This document shows, one piece after another, positions 12,319 to 25,000 of a DNA stretch of 64,000 bases; positions within the stretch are counted from its first letter, which is position 1; each line of letters opens with the position of its first letter. A program made the position numbers and the translations under genes. The notes under the pieces were generated by a model, which was not told the DNA's origin, searched no databases, and saw only the letters and a list, made by a program, of their open reading frames with translations. This stretch comes from Sinonovacula constricta (lineage: Eukaryota > Mollusca > Bivalvia > Cardiida > Solecurtidae): the NCBI GenBank assembly GCA_007844125.1, contig CM017558.1:29600891-29664890 (forward strand), in the 5' to 3' direction.

Positions 12319-13896
12319 ATGGCAAATTCTACATCATCCAGCCCCAGCGAAGTGCTGACTCAGATTGCGGAGGCTTTTTTCACCTGGATTCATACCGACA
12401 TCTTCCCCGTGTGCACCGCGGCCTATGATATCATTGCTATCATCGTTGGGCTGATTCTCAACACCCTCCTGATTGTATCTTTCAAGAAACGAGGACTCTT
12501 CAACGAGCCAAGCACCCTCTTTGTCTTGATGTTGTGCGTTGTAGATTTCTTGGCCTACGCATTTCTCCTTCTCCCAAACATAATCACCGCCGTCGCCCAG
12601 AAGTGGATTCTCTCCGAGCCTGTTTGCAAGGCGCACGGCTTCATGATGGTGTTCCTTATGTTTGCGCAGTTTTTATTTCTCGTTGTCTTGTGTATAGAAA
12701 GGACAGTAAAACTCACAAAAGACGATTCGATTCTCTATGACAAGATTTTCGAGAGTGATAAAAAGAAGCGGATAATCGTCGTGTGTGTGTGGCTGATTTC
12801 GTGTCTTCTATCAGGTGTCCAACCGCCTTTGATAGATATTCGATACGATTTCTTTCATCATGGTTGCATGCTAGACTATAACGATCAACCAGCTTTTCTG
12901 ATCGTGAATTTTATTCTGTCAATAGTTGCTACAACAGTATGTTTTGGCGTCTGTTATGGAATGATATTTCGTAAACGACACGATACCCTGAAAGCAGCTA
13001 GGGCAGACAGGGCGGCAAAACGGAAGAATAACGCTGGGACCAGAGACGGTTCGATAGCGGAACCTTTGAAAAAGAATGAGAAAGAAAATGGGAAACAAGA
13101 AAGCGGACTTGTTAACACAGAGAAAAGTAAACAAACAAGAAAACGAAGACGACGTAAGCATGAAGACCACTTGCTGATTGAAGTATTTAGCGATGATGCC
13201 GAGAATCCAGCCTTTCATTTATCAATCACGTATTTGTCGCTTTGGACCGTAATCATCGTTTGCTACTTCCCCTATTTCTTTGCTTGGTTCTTCAACATAT
13301 ACAATACCAAAATATGGGGTGGTATATTTAACATAATACTCCTCGCTTTGCACACGGGCTTCGTAATAAAGCCAATTATCTACCTTGGCCACAATCGGCA
13401 TTATAGGTATTTAACAAAGCAGACTCTACCGGAAACAGTCCGAACGCGTGCGCGGACCATGCGTTCTTCAATAAGCAGCATGGCGGATAAAATGGAAAAC
13501 TTCTTATTCCGCTCTCCATCGTACAAGAAACTGGATTCCGCTCTTGCCACCCACAAGGCGGTTTTAATTTGGAAGAGAAAGATGAAGAAGAACACCGGCC
13601 TGTTCAAGATTAATGAAGGAGCAGACGATGTGCAAGAGGAACACCCCAAGAACCAAACGACAACGCTGTCAGAAGTCGACAACACAGTTACGGACGTGAT
13701 TACAGAGAAGTGCCCGACAATTACTCCTAGTGGTATAAATGTGTCAACAACAGCAACTATTTCCTTTATCGAACAAGAGAGAATGAGACTTCGACCTTCA
13801 CCTTTACCAGGTGCCCCGGAATCGCCCGAAGACAGTAGTAGCAGTTCGCCGAACAGTTCCGACACGACTGCTCTAGTTCACATGAACAATAGATAG
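12319..13896 (+). CDS. orphan class A (rhodopsin-like) G-protein-coupled receptor, single exon
   Basis: The frame is complete: 525 residues, good start context (AACCATGG), in-frame stop 24 bases upstream, TAG at 13894-13896. Seven spans are visible: TM1 35-55 (N48), TM2 64-92 (D76), TM3 103-126, TM4 151-171 (W158), TM5 191-217, TM6 300-325 (CYFPYF), TM7 333-357. C103 and C183 can form the conserved TM3-ECL2 disulfide. An N-glycosylation site (NST) is at residue 3. The TM3 end reads ERT rather than DRY, and TM7 ends KPIIY rather than NPxxY. The third intracellular loop (about 218-297) is long and very basic (RKRRRRK). The C-tail (about 155 residues) is Ser/Thr-rich and could be phosphorylated. 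The TM7 lysine sits at the NPxxY asparagine position, so this is not an opsin. The ligand cannot be told from the sequence. Confidence 0.93.
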   Translation: MANSTSSSPSEVLTQIAEAFFTWIHTDIFPVCTAAYDIIAIIVGLILNTLLIVSFKKRGLFNEPSTLFVLMLCVVDFLAYAFLLLPNIITAVAQKWILSEPVCKAHGFMMVFLMFAQFLFLVVLCIERTVKLTKDDSILYDKIFESDKKKRIIVVCVWLISCLLSGVQPPLIDIRYDFFHHGCMLDYNDQPAFLIVNFILSIVATTVCFGVCYGMIFRKRHDTLKAARADRAAKRKNNAGTRDGSIAEPLKKNEKENGKQESGLVNTEKSKQTRKRRRRKHEDHLLIEVFSDDAENPAFHLSITYLSLWTVIIVCYFPYFFAWFFNIYNTKIWGGIFNIILLALHTGFVIKPIIYLGHNRHYRYLTKQTLPETVRTRARTMRSSISSMADKMENFLFRSPSYKKLDSALATHKAVLIWKRKMKKNTGLFKINEGADDVQEEHPKNQTTTLSEVDNTVTDVITEKCPTITPSGINVSTTATISFIEQERMRLRPSPLPGAPESPEDSSSSSPNSSDTTALVHMNNR

Positions 13897-16800
13897 TTTC
13901 CTCATTAGTGAAGATCCTTTATCTTAGCAGCCATCTTTGATGATAACTTCAAGGGATTTTCAGATGAATTGTATCGAAGCGTAAATTTTATTTTCTTGTA
14001 ATTTCTTTATTTGTGGTCCAAAAAACAAAATCTATACACCATTGGAAAGCTCTTGAAATTCATATTTTAAAATGCAGCATTTTTAAAAATGATAAATGCA
14101 CAAAGAATTAATACACATAAATAGATTAAATTATTGGCGCATCCTTAAACAAAATGAACTGTGTATCTTTTTTGGTTGTAATTTTTTACCTTTTAAACGA
14201 TCAAAATATAGTTCTGATATTTAAAATACTTTGTAAAAGCTGTTAAATTGATATAAAATTCAGTAAAATAGACTGAAAAATATAGACACAGTAGTGATTT
14301 TAATACAGTACATACTCCCAGATTTCGCCCTGCATTAGCTTCTTCCTTGAAAGATGGCTACCCTTAAACTGTCTTATCAGTGCCTATGACATCATATGGA
14401 ATCTATCTATAGGTAGACTATAAACAGGTTGGATCGTATATAGTTATCCTTATTGTTTTATTTGTAAATTGCAAAAAAGTTGTTTGCATAATGTATTTTC
14501 CTCCGTGTTCTATTGGGCGATAGAATACACTAGTACAAATGTGTTGTTTACAAGTTTCCTGATCATTATTTTGATGTAAGGGCCCTGTCTGCACGTAATA
14601 CAAAAGTTCTTTAATAATATTAAAAAATGTATATTGAAAATCAATATAATTGTGATTGGTGTATAAAGATCAGAAAAAAAAATACGAAAGATAGTTTTAT
14701 ATATTTTACATGATTATAAACCTTCCTTACAGGTCAATTTTGAAGGTATCATGCTTTCATTCTTTCAACAACAATTATGGTGTTTTCCTTTCTATTGAGA
14801 CGAGTTTAGAGAGCATTATCTACGAACGGCACCCCAGAAAGCATCTCCGTCTTTGATGCGCTGATTTTAAATTTCTAAATGCAATGATTTGATTAATGCG
14901 GGTTGGGTTTTTCTTAATTTAGTTTACTAACACGTTATATTATCTTGTCAGTTTGTATATATTTGGTAACTTGAAAATTAAAACAAACTGAGAGACATAA
15001 GCTTTTATGAAGAAAAATGCTGCATGATTAAGTAAAAAGGGGAGAAAATTACAAAATTTGTGATTGTTTGTTCGCACTGATACGATAATTGTCAAAATGG
15101 CGACATCTGGCTTATAAATGGTGCAAGAAAACCTATTTCAGACAAAAGTCTGGCTAAATCTACCGGCAGAAATCTGACAGGCCTCCAAACATGATAGATG
15201 AGGGGAATTGACGAATTCTCTGTTTAGAATTCACTACAAATTTACTAATTTATATGTAAAGTTTGCCTAATTATTGTCACTTTCTTTGTTATGTGGTTTC
15301 AAGACACTGAAGTAATCTATTTTTGTGACATGTTGTTTGTTCTTTTGTCAGCTGCTATATAGTAAATGCTGCTGATCTAGTACAAGTATATAATTAATGA
15401 TAAATGGCGTGCATAACTGAATATTGAAAGTAATCCGATATTCACAATACAGCATTTGTTGAATGAGACGCTCAATAAGTCTTTGACTTTGATTCTCATT
15501 TGTTTCAAATTAACATATGTAGTAAAATATTTAGCAAATTACGATTTTGTCAGCATAACGGAGTTGTCTAAATGGAGCGGGACATCTTTAAATTTCGATT
15601 TTCCTTTGCACGCTGTATGTTGCATATTCATACACTGTTGATGTCCCCACTGATAGAATTCATTTTAAGTACAATTTTTGTCTCAAAGACGACTTCGTTC
15701 AGATGCATACTTTTTCTAATAATCCAATACGCCATTATCCTGGCTACGTTAGGTATAGTTATATTACAGTAAAATGTGAAGGGTGGTATGTGAGCTCGAT
15801 TGTTTTCCCTCAAACAACCGTATACATTTTTTGTTACATGGAAAGATCCAGTGCAATGCTGTTTATTGATGTCCTACTTATATATGATTGGTGGATTTAC
15901 TCGTTAGTACAAAATGGTGATTCCTATCTGAGCCACGCTGCACAGTTAGCTATTTTTAAGCTAAGAAAACCAAGCGACCTCTTACTTTTGAGATTATCTC
16001 ATACTATGTGATCATCCGATTATACCGCTCTGACGTCAGCATATCTTTAATCAGAAATCTCAATCGTGCTCATTTATAAAGTTGGAAAAAATAAACATTC
16101 AGAGCGTTTGTTTACGATATGTACTGAATGACAATTAAGCAAGTGAGATAGGTTCAAACTCGTCTTTATTTAGACATGATGTTTATTCAGAAATTATTCC
16201 CCCCAAAACAGTTAAAAGGTTTTGCTAATTGTATTTTATATAGGCAAAGAGTCGGATACAACATTTGATGTTTATATGAATGAATCTTAAGCAGTTATAA
16301 TTTGAACTTGAGCAAAATCTCAACTGAGGTATGTTTCTGGCAGTTATGTTTTATTTTTTATCAATTATGTATTATTATTTATGTGTTATTTTATTGTTAT
16401 CGTATATGAATCTAAAGGTATTAAGATGTGTAAATAGTAACTAAATTGAAACCTGACAAAAAATTTATCACATTATCCAACGTTGTATTCTGGATTATTT
16501 TCCAAGTGTTTATACATTTTCACCTCAGCAAACTTACGTTTTGCGAATTTTTATATAGTTTAGTTTTATATAGTTTTTTTTGTATGTTTACTACAAATAT
16601 TCTTGTGCTATTTATATAATTGTTGTTAGATATTTGAAATAAGTTTTTATGTTTATTAAACGTAAGTTAAATAAAGAATGCCTTATCTTATTCTGTCCGA
16701 AACTTGCGTTAATTTATACAATTGTTGCTTTGTTTACAGCCAAACTGGTATTACTGCGAGAAATGTAGTATTTATACGACAATTATTATAGTACATATAG

Positions 16801-17349
16801 CGAAAGTTTATTAAAAAAAAATTTCTCTTTTAAAAAACAATGTTATTTGTTCGAAATATTTCAAAACAAGAAGCATAAGACACAGACTTACTAAAAAAAG
16901 CAATTGACCTTTAATGGTTCCGACTTAAATCCAAATGAACTGATAAGCGCAGCTTTAAACCTTTTAAAATGAAATCAAAATTATAACATAGGTTATGCTG
17001 AAATATAAATTAAATAAATGTATTATAAACCTATATACATGTACATCGACAAAGTTGTGCAGTCAGTAGAGCACTACATTGCCATCCAACAGGAAGGGAT
17101 TTCAAATCCTACAGAAATAAGCATTTTTTTAAAATTATGTTTTGTTTTGTTATAGGTTTGCTTTTGTTTTCTTTTCTCGAATTTTCAGTTTCTAAATATA
17201 ATCGATCAATAAGTTTTATTTGATAGTTTTAAGCTATTTTTAGATTAAGTAAACATTATGCCCCCAACTGTATTATTGCTTTAAGCTATCTATATTAATA
17301 CGTGGTTTGTTTTATGTACATTACTATTTACTCCCTAAGTAAAGGCAAG
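13897..17349. other. gene-free stretch after the GPCR
   Basis: Probable GPCR 3' UTR followed by AT-rich intergenic DNA. AATAAA hexamers occur near 16088 and 16670, too far from the stop to assign with confidence. A degenerate tRNA-like segment near 17050-17115 may be an old SINE head. No coding exon is recognised. Confidence 0.45.
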
Positions 17350-17575
17350 CACGAGTGGTATAGCTCCCTTGGTAACGCTCAAGCAAATATAAGGGTAGTT
17401 CCATGACTGGTTGACCCAGTGTCAGGATAATGAGTCTGGATGTGATATCATGCCAGGTGTTCACGGCATGCTATACACAATGAAGGCAGCACTATATCTG
17501 CTTCAAGTGGACACCGTCTCCAGATAACTGATATACTGTTGGTTGGACGATAAACCCATAAACAAACAAACAAAA
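17350..17575 (+). mobile_element. 5'-truncated SINE, family 1
   Basis: It lacks the tRNA head and joins the family at TAGCTCCCTTGGTAACGCTC. It keeps the body (ATGCCAGGTGTTCACGGCAT, GTGGACACCGTCTCCAGA) and tail (GGACGATAAACCCATAAAC) and ends in (CAAA)n. The copy is colinear with the full-length element at 7567-7870. Confidence 0.85.
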
Positions 17576-17860
17576 AGCAAAAGCTACGGTGTACCTGGAG
17601 GGACAACAAATTTACATATTCACGCGTACGTTGTGGCGCGATCCATGGATACAGCTAAAACAATAAACGTAGGTTTAAAAAAAAACAAGCATAGTTTACT
17701 TGCAAATTCAATTACAATAGAGAAGTGAAAAATATGGTCACATTTGAACATTTAATCAATGTCAGAAAATAAAATACATGTAATGTGTTTAATTAACAAT
17801 ACATAACAATGGCCGATGCAGAATGAAATAGTCGCAAGAAAATAAATGTAATACCATTTA

Positions 17861-18115
17861 GAGGGGGCGCCCGTGGCGTATTGGTAGAGTCGCCGACTTG
17901 TAACTCCTCTGACTGCTTAGCCTCTCACCGCGTGGGTTTGAGTCCCGTTCGGGCCGAAGGACTTAATGTGGAAAGGTTATCCAGCTGCCCTGCGGTGAGC
18001 CGGTGGTTCTACCCAGACATGTGTCCGTAGTCTTCCTCCACCAGAACTGCTGGACGTCGCTATAATGATCATAACTGGTCGCTGCGATGTATTTAAAAAG
18101 AAAACAAACAATACG
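17861..18115 (+). mobile_element. full-length tRNA-derived SINE, family 2
   Basis: The head has A box TGGCGTATTGG and B box GGTTTGAGTCCC. The body has GAAGGACTTAATGTGGAAAG, CTACCCAGACATGTG and TCTTCCTCCACCAGAA, and the end is GTCGCTGCGATGTATTTAAA followed by A-rich sequence. Other copies of this family in the window are at 21785, 35684, 36117, 37436 and 54475. Confidence 0.85.
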
Positions 18116-18156
18116 ACTGTTTAGTTGTGTATTTCTGACGACTTTAAGGCATTATA

Positions 18157-18270
18157 TTTTTTATTTATTTATTTATTTATTTATTTGGGTTTTACGGCAC
18201 ACCGACACTTAACAGGTCATACGGCGCCGAATACAAAGTTAAATGTGAATAGAGCATAATCAGGCTAAAT
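18157..18270 (-). mobile_element. retroposon 3'-end fragment (AAATA-tailed)
   Basis: Read on the minus strand it contains ATTCGGCGCCGTATGACCTG and TTAAGTGTCGGTGTGCCGTA, then AAACCC and an (AAATA)n tail. The same approximately 115-bp block occurs in the opposite orientation at 42315-42421. An A-rich tail after a conserved 3' end is typical of a SINE or LINE end. Confidence 0.7.
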
Positions 18271-18598
18271 GTTAAGAAACAGAGTTTGCTTGAAATTTGT
18301 TATTTTGATTATCTTTATTTTTAACATTATGTTACATTTAGATTTATAGTTACTTGTATTTAAGTCGTAACATCACATCTGGAAGTACAAAAAGAAGTTT
18401 ACTAACAGAAGAACCGTTATAAACAGAACAAGTTTACACCGACCATGTCCCGAAAAATAAAAAAAGACCAACTAAATAAGTTGATACATATAATTGATGT
18501 TACCATCAAGTACACCTCAGCTCATTGTTTTAATTATAAGTCCCATACATGATGATACTATAAAATGGTGATGACAGAGAGAAAACCATTAAAACATG

Positions 18599-18604
18599 TT
18601 TATT
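18599..18604 (-). terminator. candidate polyadenylation signal of the LRR gene
   Basis: AATAAA on the minus strand 245 bases after the stop codon, followed by T/G-rich sequence. It is the first clear hexamer downstream of the stop. Confidence 0.4.
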
Positions 18605-18848
18605 TTATGAAAAATTTAAACTAATTGTTCACAGGTGGTAAAATTTGCATGGTACAGTTTTTCTTAAAATACTCAAAACATATAAAAAACTACGCGTCCA
18701 TTCATAAAAGGTTTTAACTAAGAATATTTTGTTTCTCTCAAAAATCAAGGAATGTTTCTTGGCTTACAAATGTAAAATGATTATCATACAACCCTAAGCA
18801 CTTTAATATTAAAAACTGTCTTATAATTGAGCTTAACGTGTTACAATG

Positions 18849-19092
18849 CTATAAGGCCGATAGGGTCGCTTTATCTTTTAGTAGACCCCACCCTTTCTTT
18901 GCCCCATTGTCTCCATCCTCTCTTTGGCCCGGTTGTGGTTTGGCGCCGAAGCCCGCCAGAATATCATTGGTGATCATAATCTTCCGCACCAATTTCTGAA
19001 TCCTGCCGACACTCGTCTGCTCCAAAGGTATTCCTGCCCTCATGTGCTTCCGCAGCTGTTCCTTGTACAGCTTGCTGGCGTCCAGGAGTTCC
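18849..19092 (-). CDS. LRR gene, exon 13 (C-terminus and stop)
   Basis: CCCCAG|GGAACT to TAG at 18851-18849. It encodes a basic helical segment (LYKEQLRKHMRAG) and a Gly/Lys-rich tail ending KDKATLSAL. Confidence 0.8.
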
Positions 19093-22000
19093 CTGGGGAA
19101 ACGTTTGAAATTTAATTTATATCTATGGAGGGCATTTTTGTCAACATTCCAGACGAATATAATTTATATCGTAAACTTGTAATTGTTTAAATGCATCCGT
19201 GTATTAAAGTTTTAATGTTTTATACTTGTAACTTTTATCATTTAAAGTTTCATTTATAAAGACTAGTCTAGATTATTGACATAGAACGAACATCCTAATT
19301 ATATGAATAAACACATCCAGCCAGCAAACTGAATCCATACTGAAATCTTTACCCGATTCTGTGTGGCATTTCTTCAAATTTGTAAACCACTTTTATGCAT
19401 ATATCACCCGAAACGTTCCCAAAAGACCAAAAACCTCTCAATATGGCCGAGAGTGGCGTTTATTTTCGACTAACTCCAGAAAAAAAGTTTAGTATATGTG
19501 CAATTGCAAAACATGATTTTGGAAAAGGAATCTGACTAAGACAAGTACATTTATTAAATAAGTAGCCTTAAAAATATTTTTGACAATAAAACCACCCATT
19601 ATTTTTTCATTTATATGGAGATCGTTATTTAAATCTGTATATTAACCCAGTATATTCATGAGCACATTTTCATGCAAAAAGGTCAATGTTAAAATGCTTA
19701 AAAGATATAATGCACATAATGAATTGGAAAAAAAAATAAATAACTTACGAGTAATCAATTTCTCCGTTATTGTCTGCATCACACGATTTCACAAATTTTC
19801 GGAGTGTTTTCGTTTTCAATGGTATATTGACAGCCTGAAAAAGAAAAATTAATTAGGTAAAAACAAATTAAAAACTTGTTCCGGTGGCCATTTTCCCTGA
19901 AAATCTGACACGATAATAAGGAAGTTTATTTATTACTTGACAAGATGTTCATGAAGACGACACAATCTTTAAGTATTATATATTTTATTGTGTTCCATCC
20001 TGTTCCCCACTTTTCGGTTTTTAAGAATTTTACGGTATACAAGGTGTGCGACCAAGATGCATGCAGCGGGCCTACTAAACAAAAACATCAATTTAAGCCT
20101 TAAATCAACTAATGCATATCTAGCTAACATATTCTACAGGTACTAGATCTGGGATAGACTTCGAATGTATTTATAGACTGAACGCTTTCATCCGGATGTT
20201 TACTTGTTTAGGGCCTTTTCGTATACTATTTCGAGCCCGAGATGCTGCAATTACTGTTCAATAACTAATAATTTAATATATTAGGATGTAAAGGATGATC
20301 ACGCGAGAGAAAGTGATAATTTTAATCGTCATAAAAACGGATACCTTACTAAAAGATTGTGTGCTCTTTTTAAGGACTACCTCGGCCAAATAAGCTTAAA
20401 GACCACCAGTCGGAACTCCTCGAACACTTTTATTTAGACGCTTCACTGCTTAAACAAAAGAAAACTGTTTTCGAGCGCAATCAATTAATCAGTCAATCAA
20501 TCTACCAATAAATCTTTTCAAAACCAAATCATATGTAAAGTTGCCGAATCGGCAAATATTTATTTGGAAAGACCGGGACTTTATGAACTACTTTCATCAT
20601 TCAAATCGCAACATCTTGTCACCTGTTCAACTAACTCTACATCCGAGGTTGTTCCGTTAAAATGGCTGAGGTGTACCGATTGAAAGAGTGCCTCACATAA
20701 ACGTTTTCCTTCCATTAGGATTCAAACACAGCTTTGAAAGATAAATGAGTCGCGATTTAACCATTCGGCTACGTGCTACCTAAATGATAGATTGTTCTTG
20801 TGGAGATTCCTTCCCAGGGTTCTTTGTCATACATCTATGGTCTAAGAAAGTTTAAAAGCATGAAACTGGCCCGATTTAAGAGTAAACTCTGATATGAGAC
20901 TGTAATATCACTAGATTTTAGTTACTTATATTATACACCGCTTCATAACTAGCCGATTTGGGGATTTGTGCTTCCGCATTGTGAAATAGTTCGGTGTTTA
21001 TAAATATAAAAAAAAGTATATTTTTACAAACGTTAATAAATAGCACGAAAAGTGTTTATGTGCACATCGGCATCACCGTCTACTGTGTACACAGCTTTAT
21101 TGTGAGTGCCCAAAATTCTTTTAGTGCTTTCATAAAATTCTTTAAAGACATTTGTTCACATTTCTCGCAATCTAAATCTTCCGACTGATCTGCAAAGCGC
21201 CGATGGCTCTACCGAGACACTTTTCTTGGCTGAGATATGCCTCCACGAATTTCGCCAGATTGATAATAAATATCATGATATTTTTAAATACAACACAGAT
21301 ATAACAATACGCCCACTTAAAGGGTACCTGAAGTCCTTGTTGGAACTCAGCGACACTGATCCCCTTGCTGTTATCCTTGTCCATCTGATGGAATAGATCC
21401 ACCAGTCGCAGCTTCTGCAGCCGCATAAACTCCATCAGAACAAAGTGTGGATTCTCGTTCAGCAGTGCCAGTTCGTCCTCTGTCTGATCCTGCAAAGAGT
21501 ACAGCTGTGTTGCTGTTACTAGTACTATATATGTACATTGATATATGTATGCTAACACAGTTATTGACTAAAGCAAAAGAAATGTTCATTTTTTGCTGTA
21601 CATCTCGTATTTAATAATCACATTGATTTTCATGATCATAATCATGATCATGATCATGATCATGATCATCATCATCATCATCATCAACGCCACCATCATC
21701 ATCATCATCATCATCTTGTTCTTTTTCTTCTTCTATAAAGCATACATTCAAATGCACATGATTATGTTTATATATGACATTGTAACTACATATTGGCGAC
21801 GTCCAGCAAAGTATTGGTGGAGGAAGACCTCGGACCTATGTCTAGGTAGAACCACTGCGCACTGCAAGTTAAATGGAAACCTTCTCACACGAAAGTCCTC
21901 GTCCTTGCTAGGATTCGAACCCGCGCGGCGAGGAGCAGAGGAGTTACAAGTCGGCGACTGTAACCTCTCGGCCACATGCACCCCCATGGTTTTGTGCATG

Positions 22001-25000
22001 TATATGGCACATAGTCGTGTGTAGAAAACACACCACGACATATGACTTATTTTGTTACACGTTAGTTGTACCTGCTTCCCTAGCGGTTCTCTGTCCCGGG
22101 AGAAGATGGTTCCAAACTTGACCTCGATGTCTCTGTGCTTCTGGATCTCCTTTAAGACGCTGATGAAATCATCGTGTACGTGCTGATCCTGTGGAGAGAG
22201 TCCCACAAATTGCATTAAAAAGGGGCGCGGGATAATATGAATTCAATATTTGTTTAACGCGACTAATTTAAAATAGATAAAATTCTAGGCGTTATTCGGA
22301 GCATTATTTATTAACAGTAATATAACGACCTTTTCTTTAAATAACACAAAGGGATGAAAAGAATAAAGTCAGAATGTGTCAAAGGTTTTGGATAGTTCAT
22401 CGGAATCTGCCATATTTTGCAAAGGACTATTCGTACACAGAATGCTTTGAGATAAGGCAAGAGTATTCCTTTCGATCGGTACGTACTCCAAGATCAAGGT
22501 GCCTCAGGCCGATGGAGGGATGGGCCTTGATGAAGTTGAGTATACCAATGGCGCCCTCATGGGAAATGTGGTTCCGGCCAACCTGCAACAATAACTACCT
22601 TCAGAATTAATACGTTTTTAACAGAGTAAACGTCAATTTAAGTACTGGTTATGTAAAGTATGGGTTAAGCCACGTGCACGACATTTATTAATCGCCGATG
22701 CGATTCCCAACAAATAAATGTTTAACTGACAAGCGTCATAAATGTGACGTCACACAAGTTAGAACTTCCGATATTATTTATAATTACTCGAAGTCTGCAT
22801 GCATATTTTCACGTCGTTTAACATAAGAAACTGATCAAACTATGCACTATCCACAAAGTACGAATCCTAGTTAAGGTAAATACCTTCGTGTGAGAAGTAA
22901 GCGGGTCTTCCAGCCAGTTTATAAATATTTGTCTGGGATCTATTTCTTCAATAGCACTGTGCAGTCGCCTCAAATAGAAATATTATGAACGCCTCACTGG
23001 CTTATTATATACTGCATCGCAGGCCGGCGCTCTCCAACGGTCAGCCATCCGTACACCAGCCAAGGTAACCTATGCTTAACCGCGCAAATTTAGAAGCCGC
23101 TTAAGCCATGTCGCTTAAGTGTTAACCCAGCAGCTAGGCTGGTTTGAAGCGATTATATTTCTACCTCTGAGGTCGTAACAAATAATATTGAAATTTGGAA
23201 TGTGTCAACAAGAAAGGCATTATTTGTCTTCTCTGTAGGGGGTTAATAAATTGGGAGATGGCACTGGGGTAGGGTTGAGTATACTCGCCAGGACACAGTC
23301 TCAGGCTGCTGTGGTATCAGAAAGGGGCGTGACTTCCAAATTTTGCTGAAAAATGAAAACACAGTAAGCCCATCAGCACCAAGCGTGACTCAGAGTTTTG
23401 CGCCCACCTCTTTGGTATTCCCCGTCCTCCGTACACAAGTTAAGTGCTTACAACCTTTCTAGCTGTGATCGATCACAGTATGGTGTTGTGGGTGGGGTAA
23501 GCGTGATTACAATGAGATTGTTTTTAATTCCAGTAATTCAGCTTGCCTTGAGGGTCCTTAGGGTGTTGTTCTTGGCCAGTCCCGAGATAAAACTGGCTAC
23601 ACATGGCTCGGACAGGCGGTTACATGAGATGTCCAGCTGCGTCAGGGTGCTGTTGTGGACCAATGCTTGTCCCAGATGGGACACGCCCTCGATATACAGG
23701 CCATTCCAGGCCACGTTCAGGCTCTCCAGCTGGTTGTTTGTCTATGAAGAATATGTGTTTGTTAATAATTTACAATAGATAAAATTGTAAAAATAACTAG
23801 TAAGAAATGTGTTAAATGTGTCATCCGCCAGTTTGCCTAGCGTGCTAATAGATTTGGAATGAATATTTAGAGCGATGTTTCTTCTCAAGTTTTAATGTAC
23901 AGTCATTGAGGCCATGTTCAAAGTAGTGTTTACCTTGACTAAAATACGAGATAAGGCAGAAAAAATGTCCAAATCTAGCCCAAGCGACCCCACCCCACCC
24001 CCACAATACATGTATTGTAACATGTATTTGATAAAGGCTCACTGGAGGATATCACGTTTGAAGTGGTTTGATAGCAACGACGAAAAAAATAATCAAACAA
24101 TAGACAATAGACAATGTTATGACATTTTTAAATAATGTTTTTATGAATAAATATTGGTTATTACCATATAAATACGTATCTTAAAATTTAAAGTCGTATT
24201 AATTCTGCGTTAGTCAAACTTTAAGTCCAGATTAGTTGACACATTTTCTTTCTGAATATTTAATTTTTTCGTTTGCGGACCAGATCTAAGATAATCTGAC
24301 TGGCATTGGGTGAAATGACTGAACATGCAACAGGATGCCATAACGTCTGATATGACTTAAGACGTTACTTACACCATTAGAAATCATTTGACAAATTTGT
24401 ATTCACGTTTATCACCTTAAGGCAAATAAATCTTATGCAATTAGGTAGATGATTATACAATGGACAAAAGAAATAAAGAACATAAGATGGCTTTATACCG
24501 TTAGAGCTCTGCCTATCGCCTTGGCTCCACGGAGTCGAAGATGATTCCAACTGAGGTCCAACACTTTCAACGTGTCGTTCTGGGCTGCACGAGATATAAT
24601 TATCATGTGTCGTACTTATTAAGCCATCTTTTAAAGAAAGTGAGAGACGTTTTAAAGTAAATGGCATGTTAATAACATGTTAATCTGATGCATGTTTATG
24701 CATATTTGATTCCTCTTACGGAATGCATGTTTATAGGGACGATAGTATAACGGTCAAATAACACGATGTCGCAGTTAGTCTGTGTGGCCCTTTTCAGAGA
24801 AGAGAACCTAGTTTTCCGTTTTTTGACAGTGTGGCTCGCAACAATTAATCTTAGCATGCAATAATTAAGAAGTAGCCGGCAGTGATATGTGTTCGCAGCC
24901 GTTTGGCGAGGTCTTGTTTAACACAAGAAACCGAGAACGCCGATGTAAAAATGAAGCTGGAAAATTACATATGTAGCAGACAGGAATGTTAAAACTAAGA

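Noticed and set aside
12319..13896. GPCR as an opsin because of Lys in TM7
   Set aside because: The Lys is at the Asn position of NPxxY, not at the retinal-binding site, which lies about two turns earlier.
17041..17115. Possible tRNA gene
   Set aside because: Box A and box B are present only in weak form and the stems do not pair well; an old SINE head is more likely.
23398..23778. 126-codon plus-strand frame
   Set aside because: It overlaps LRR exon 8 on the opposite strand, whose frame, splice sites and domain are clear.
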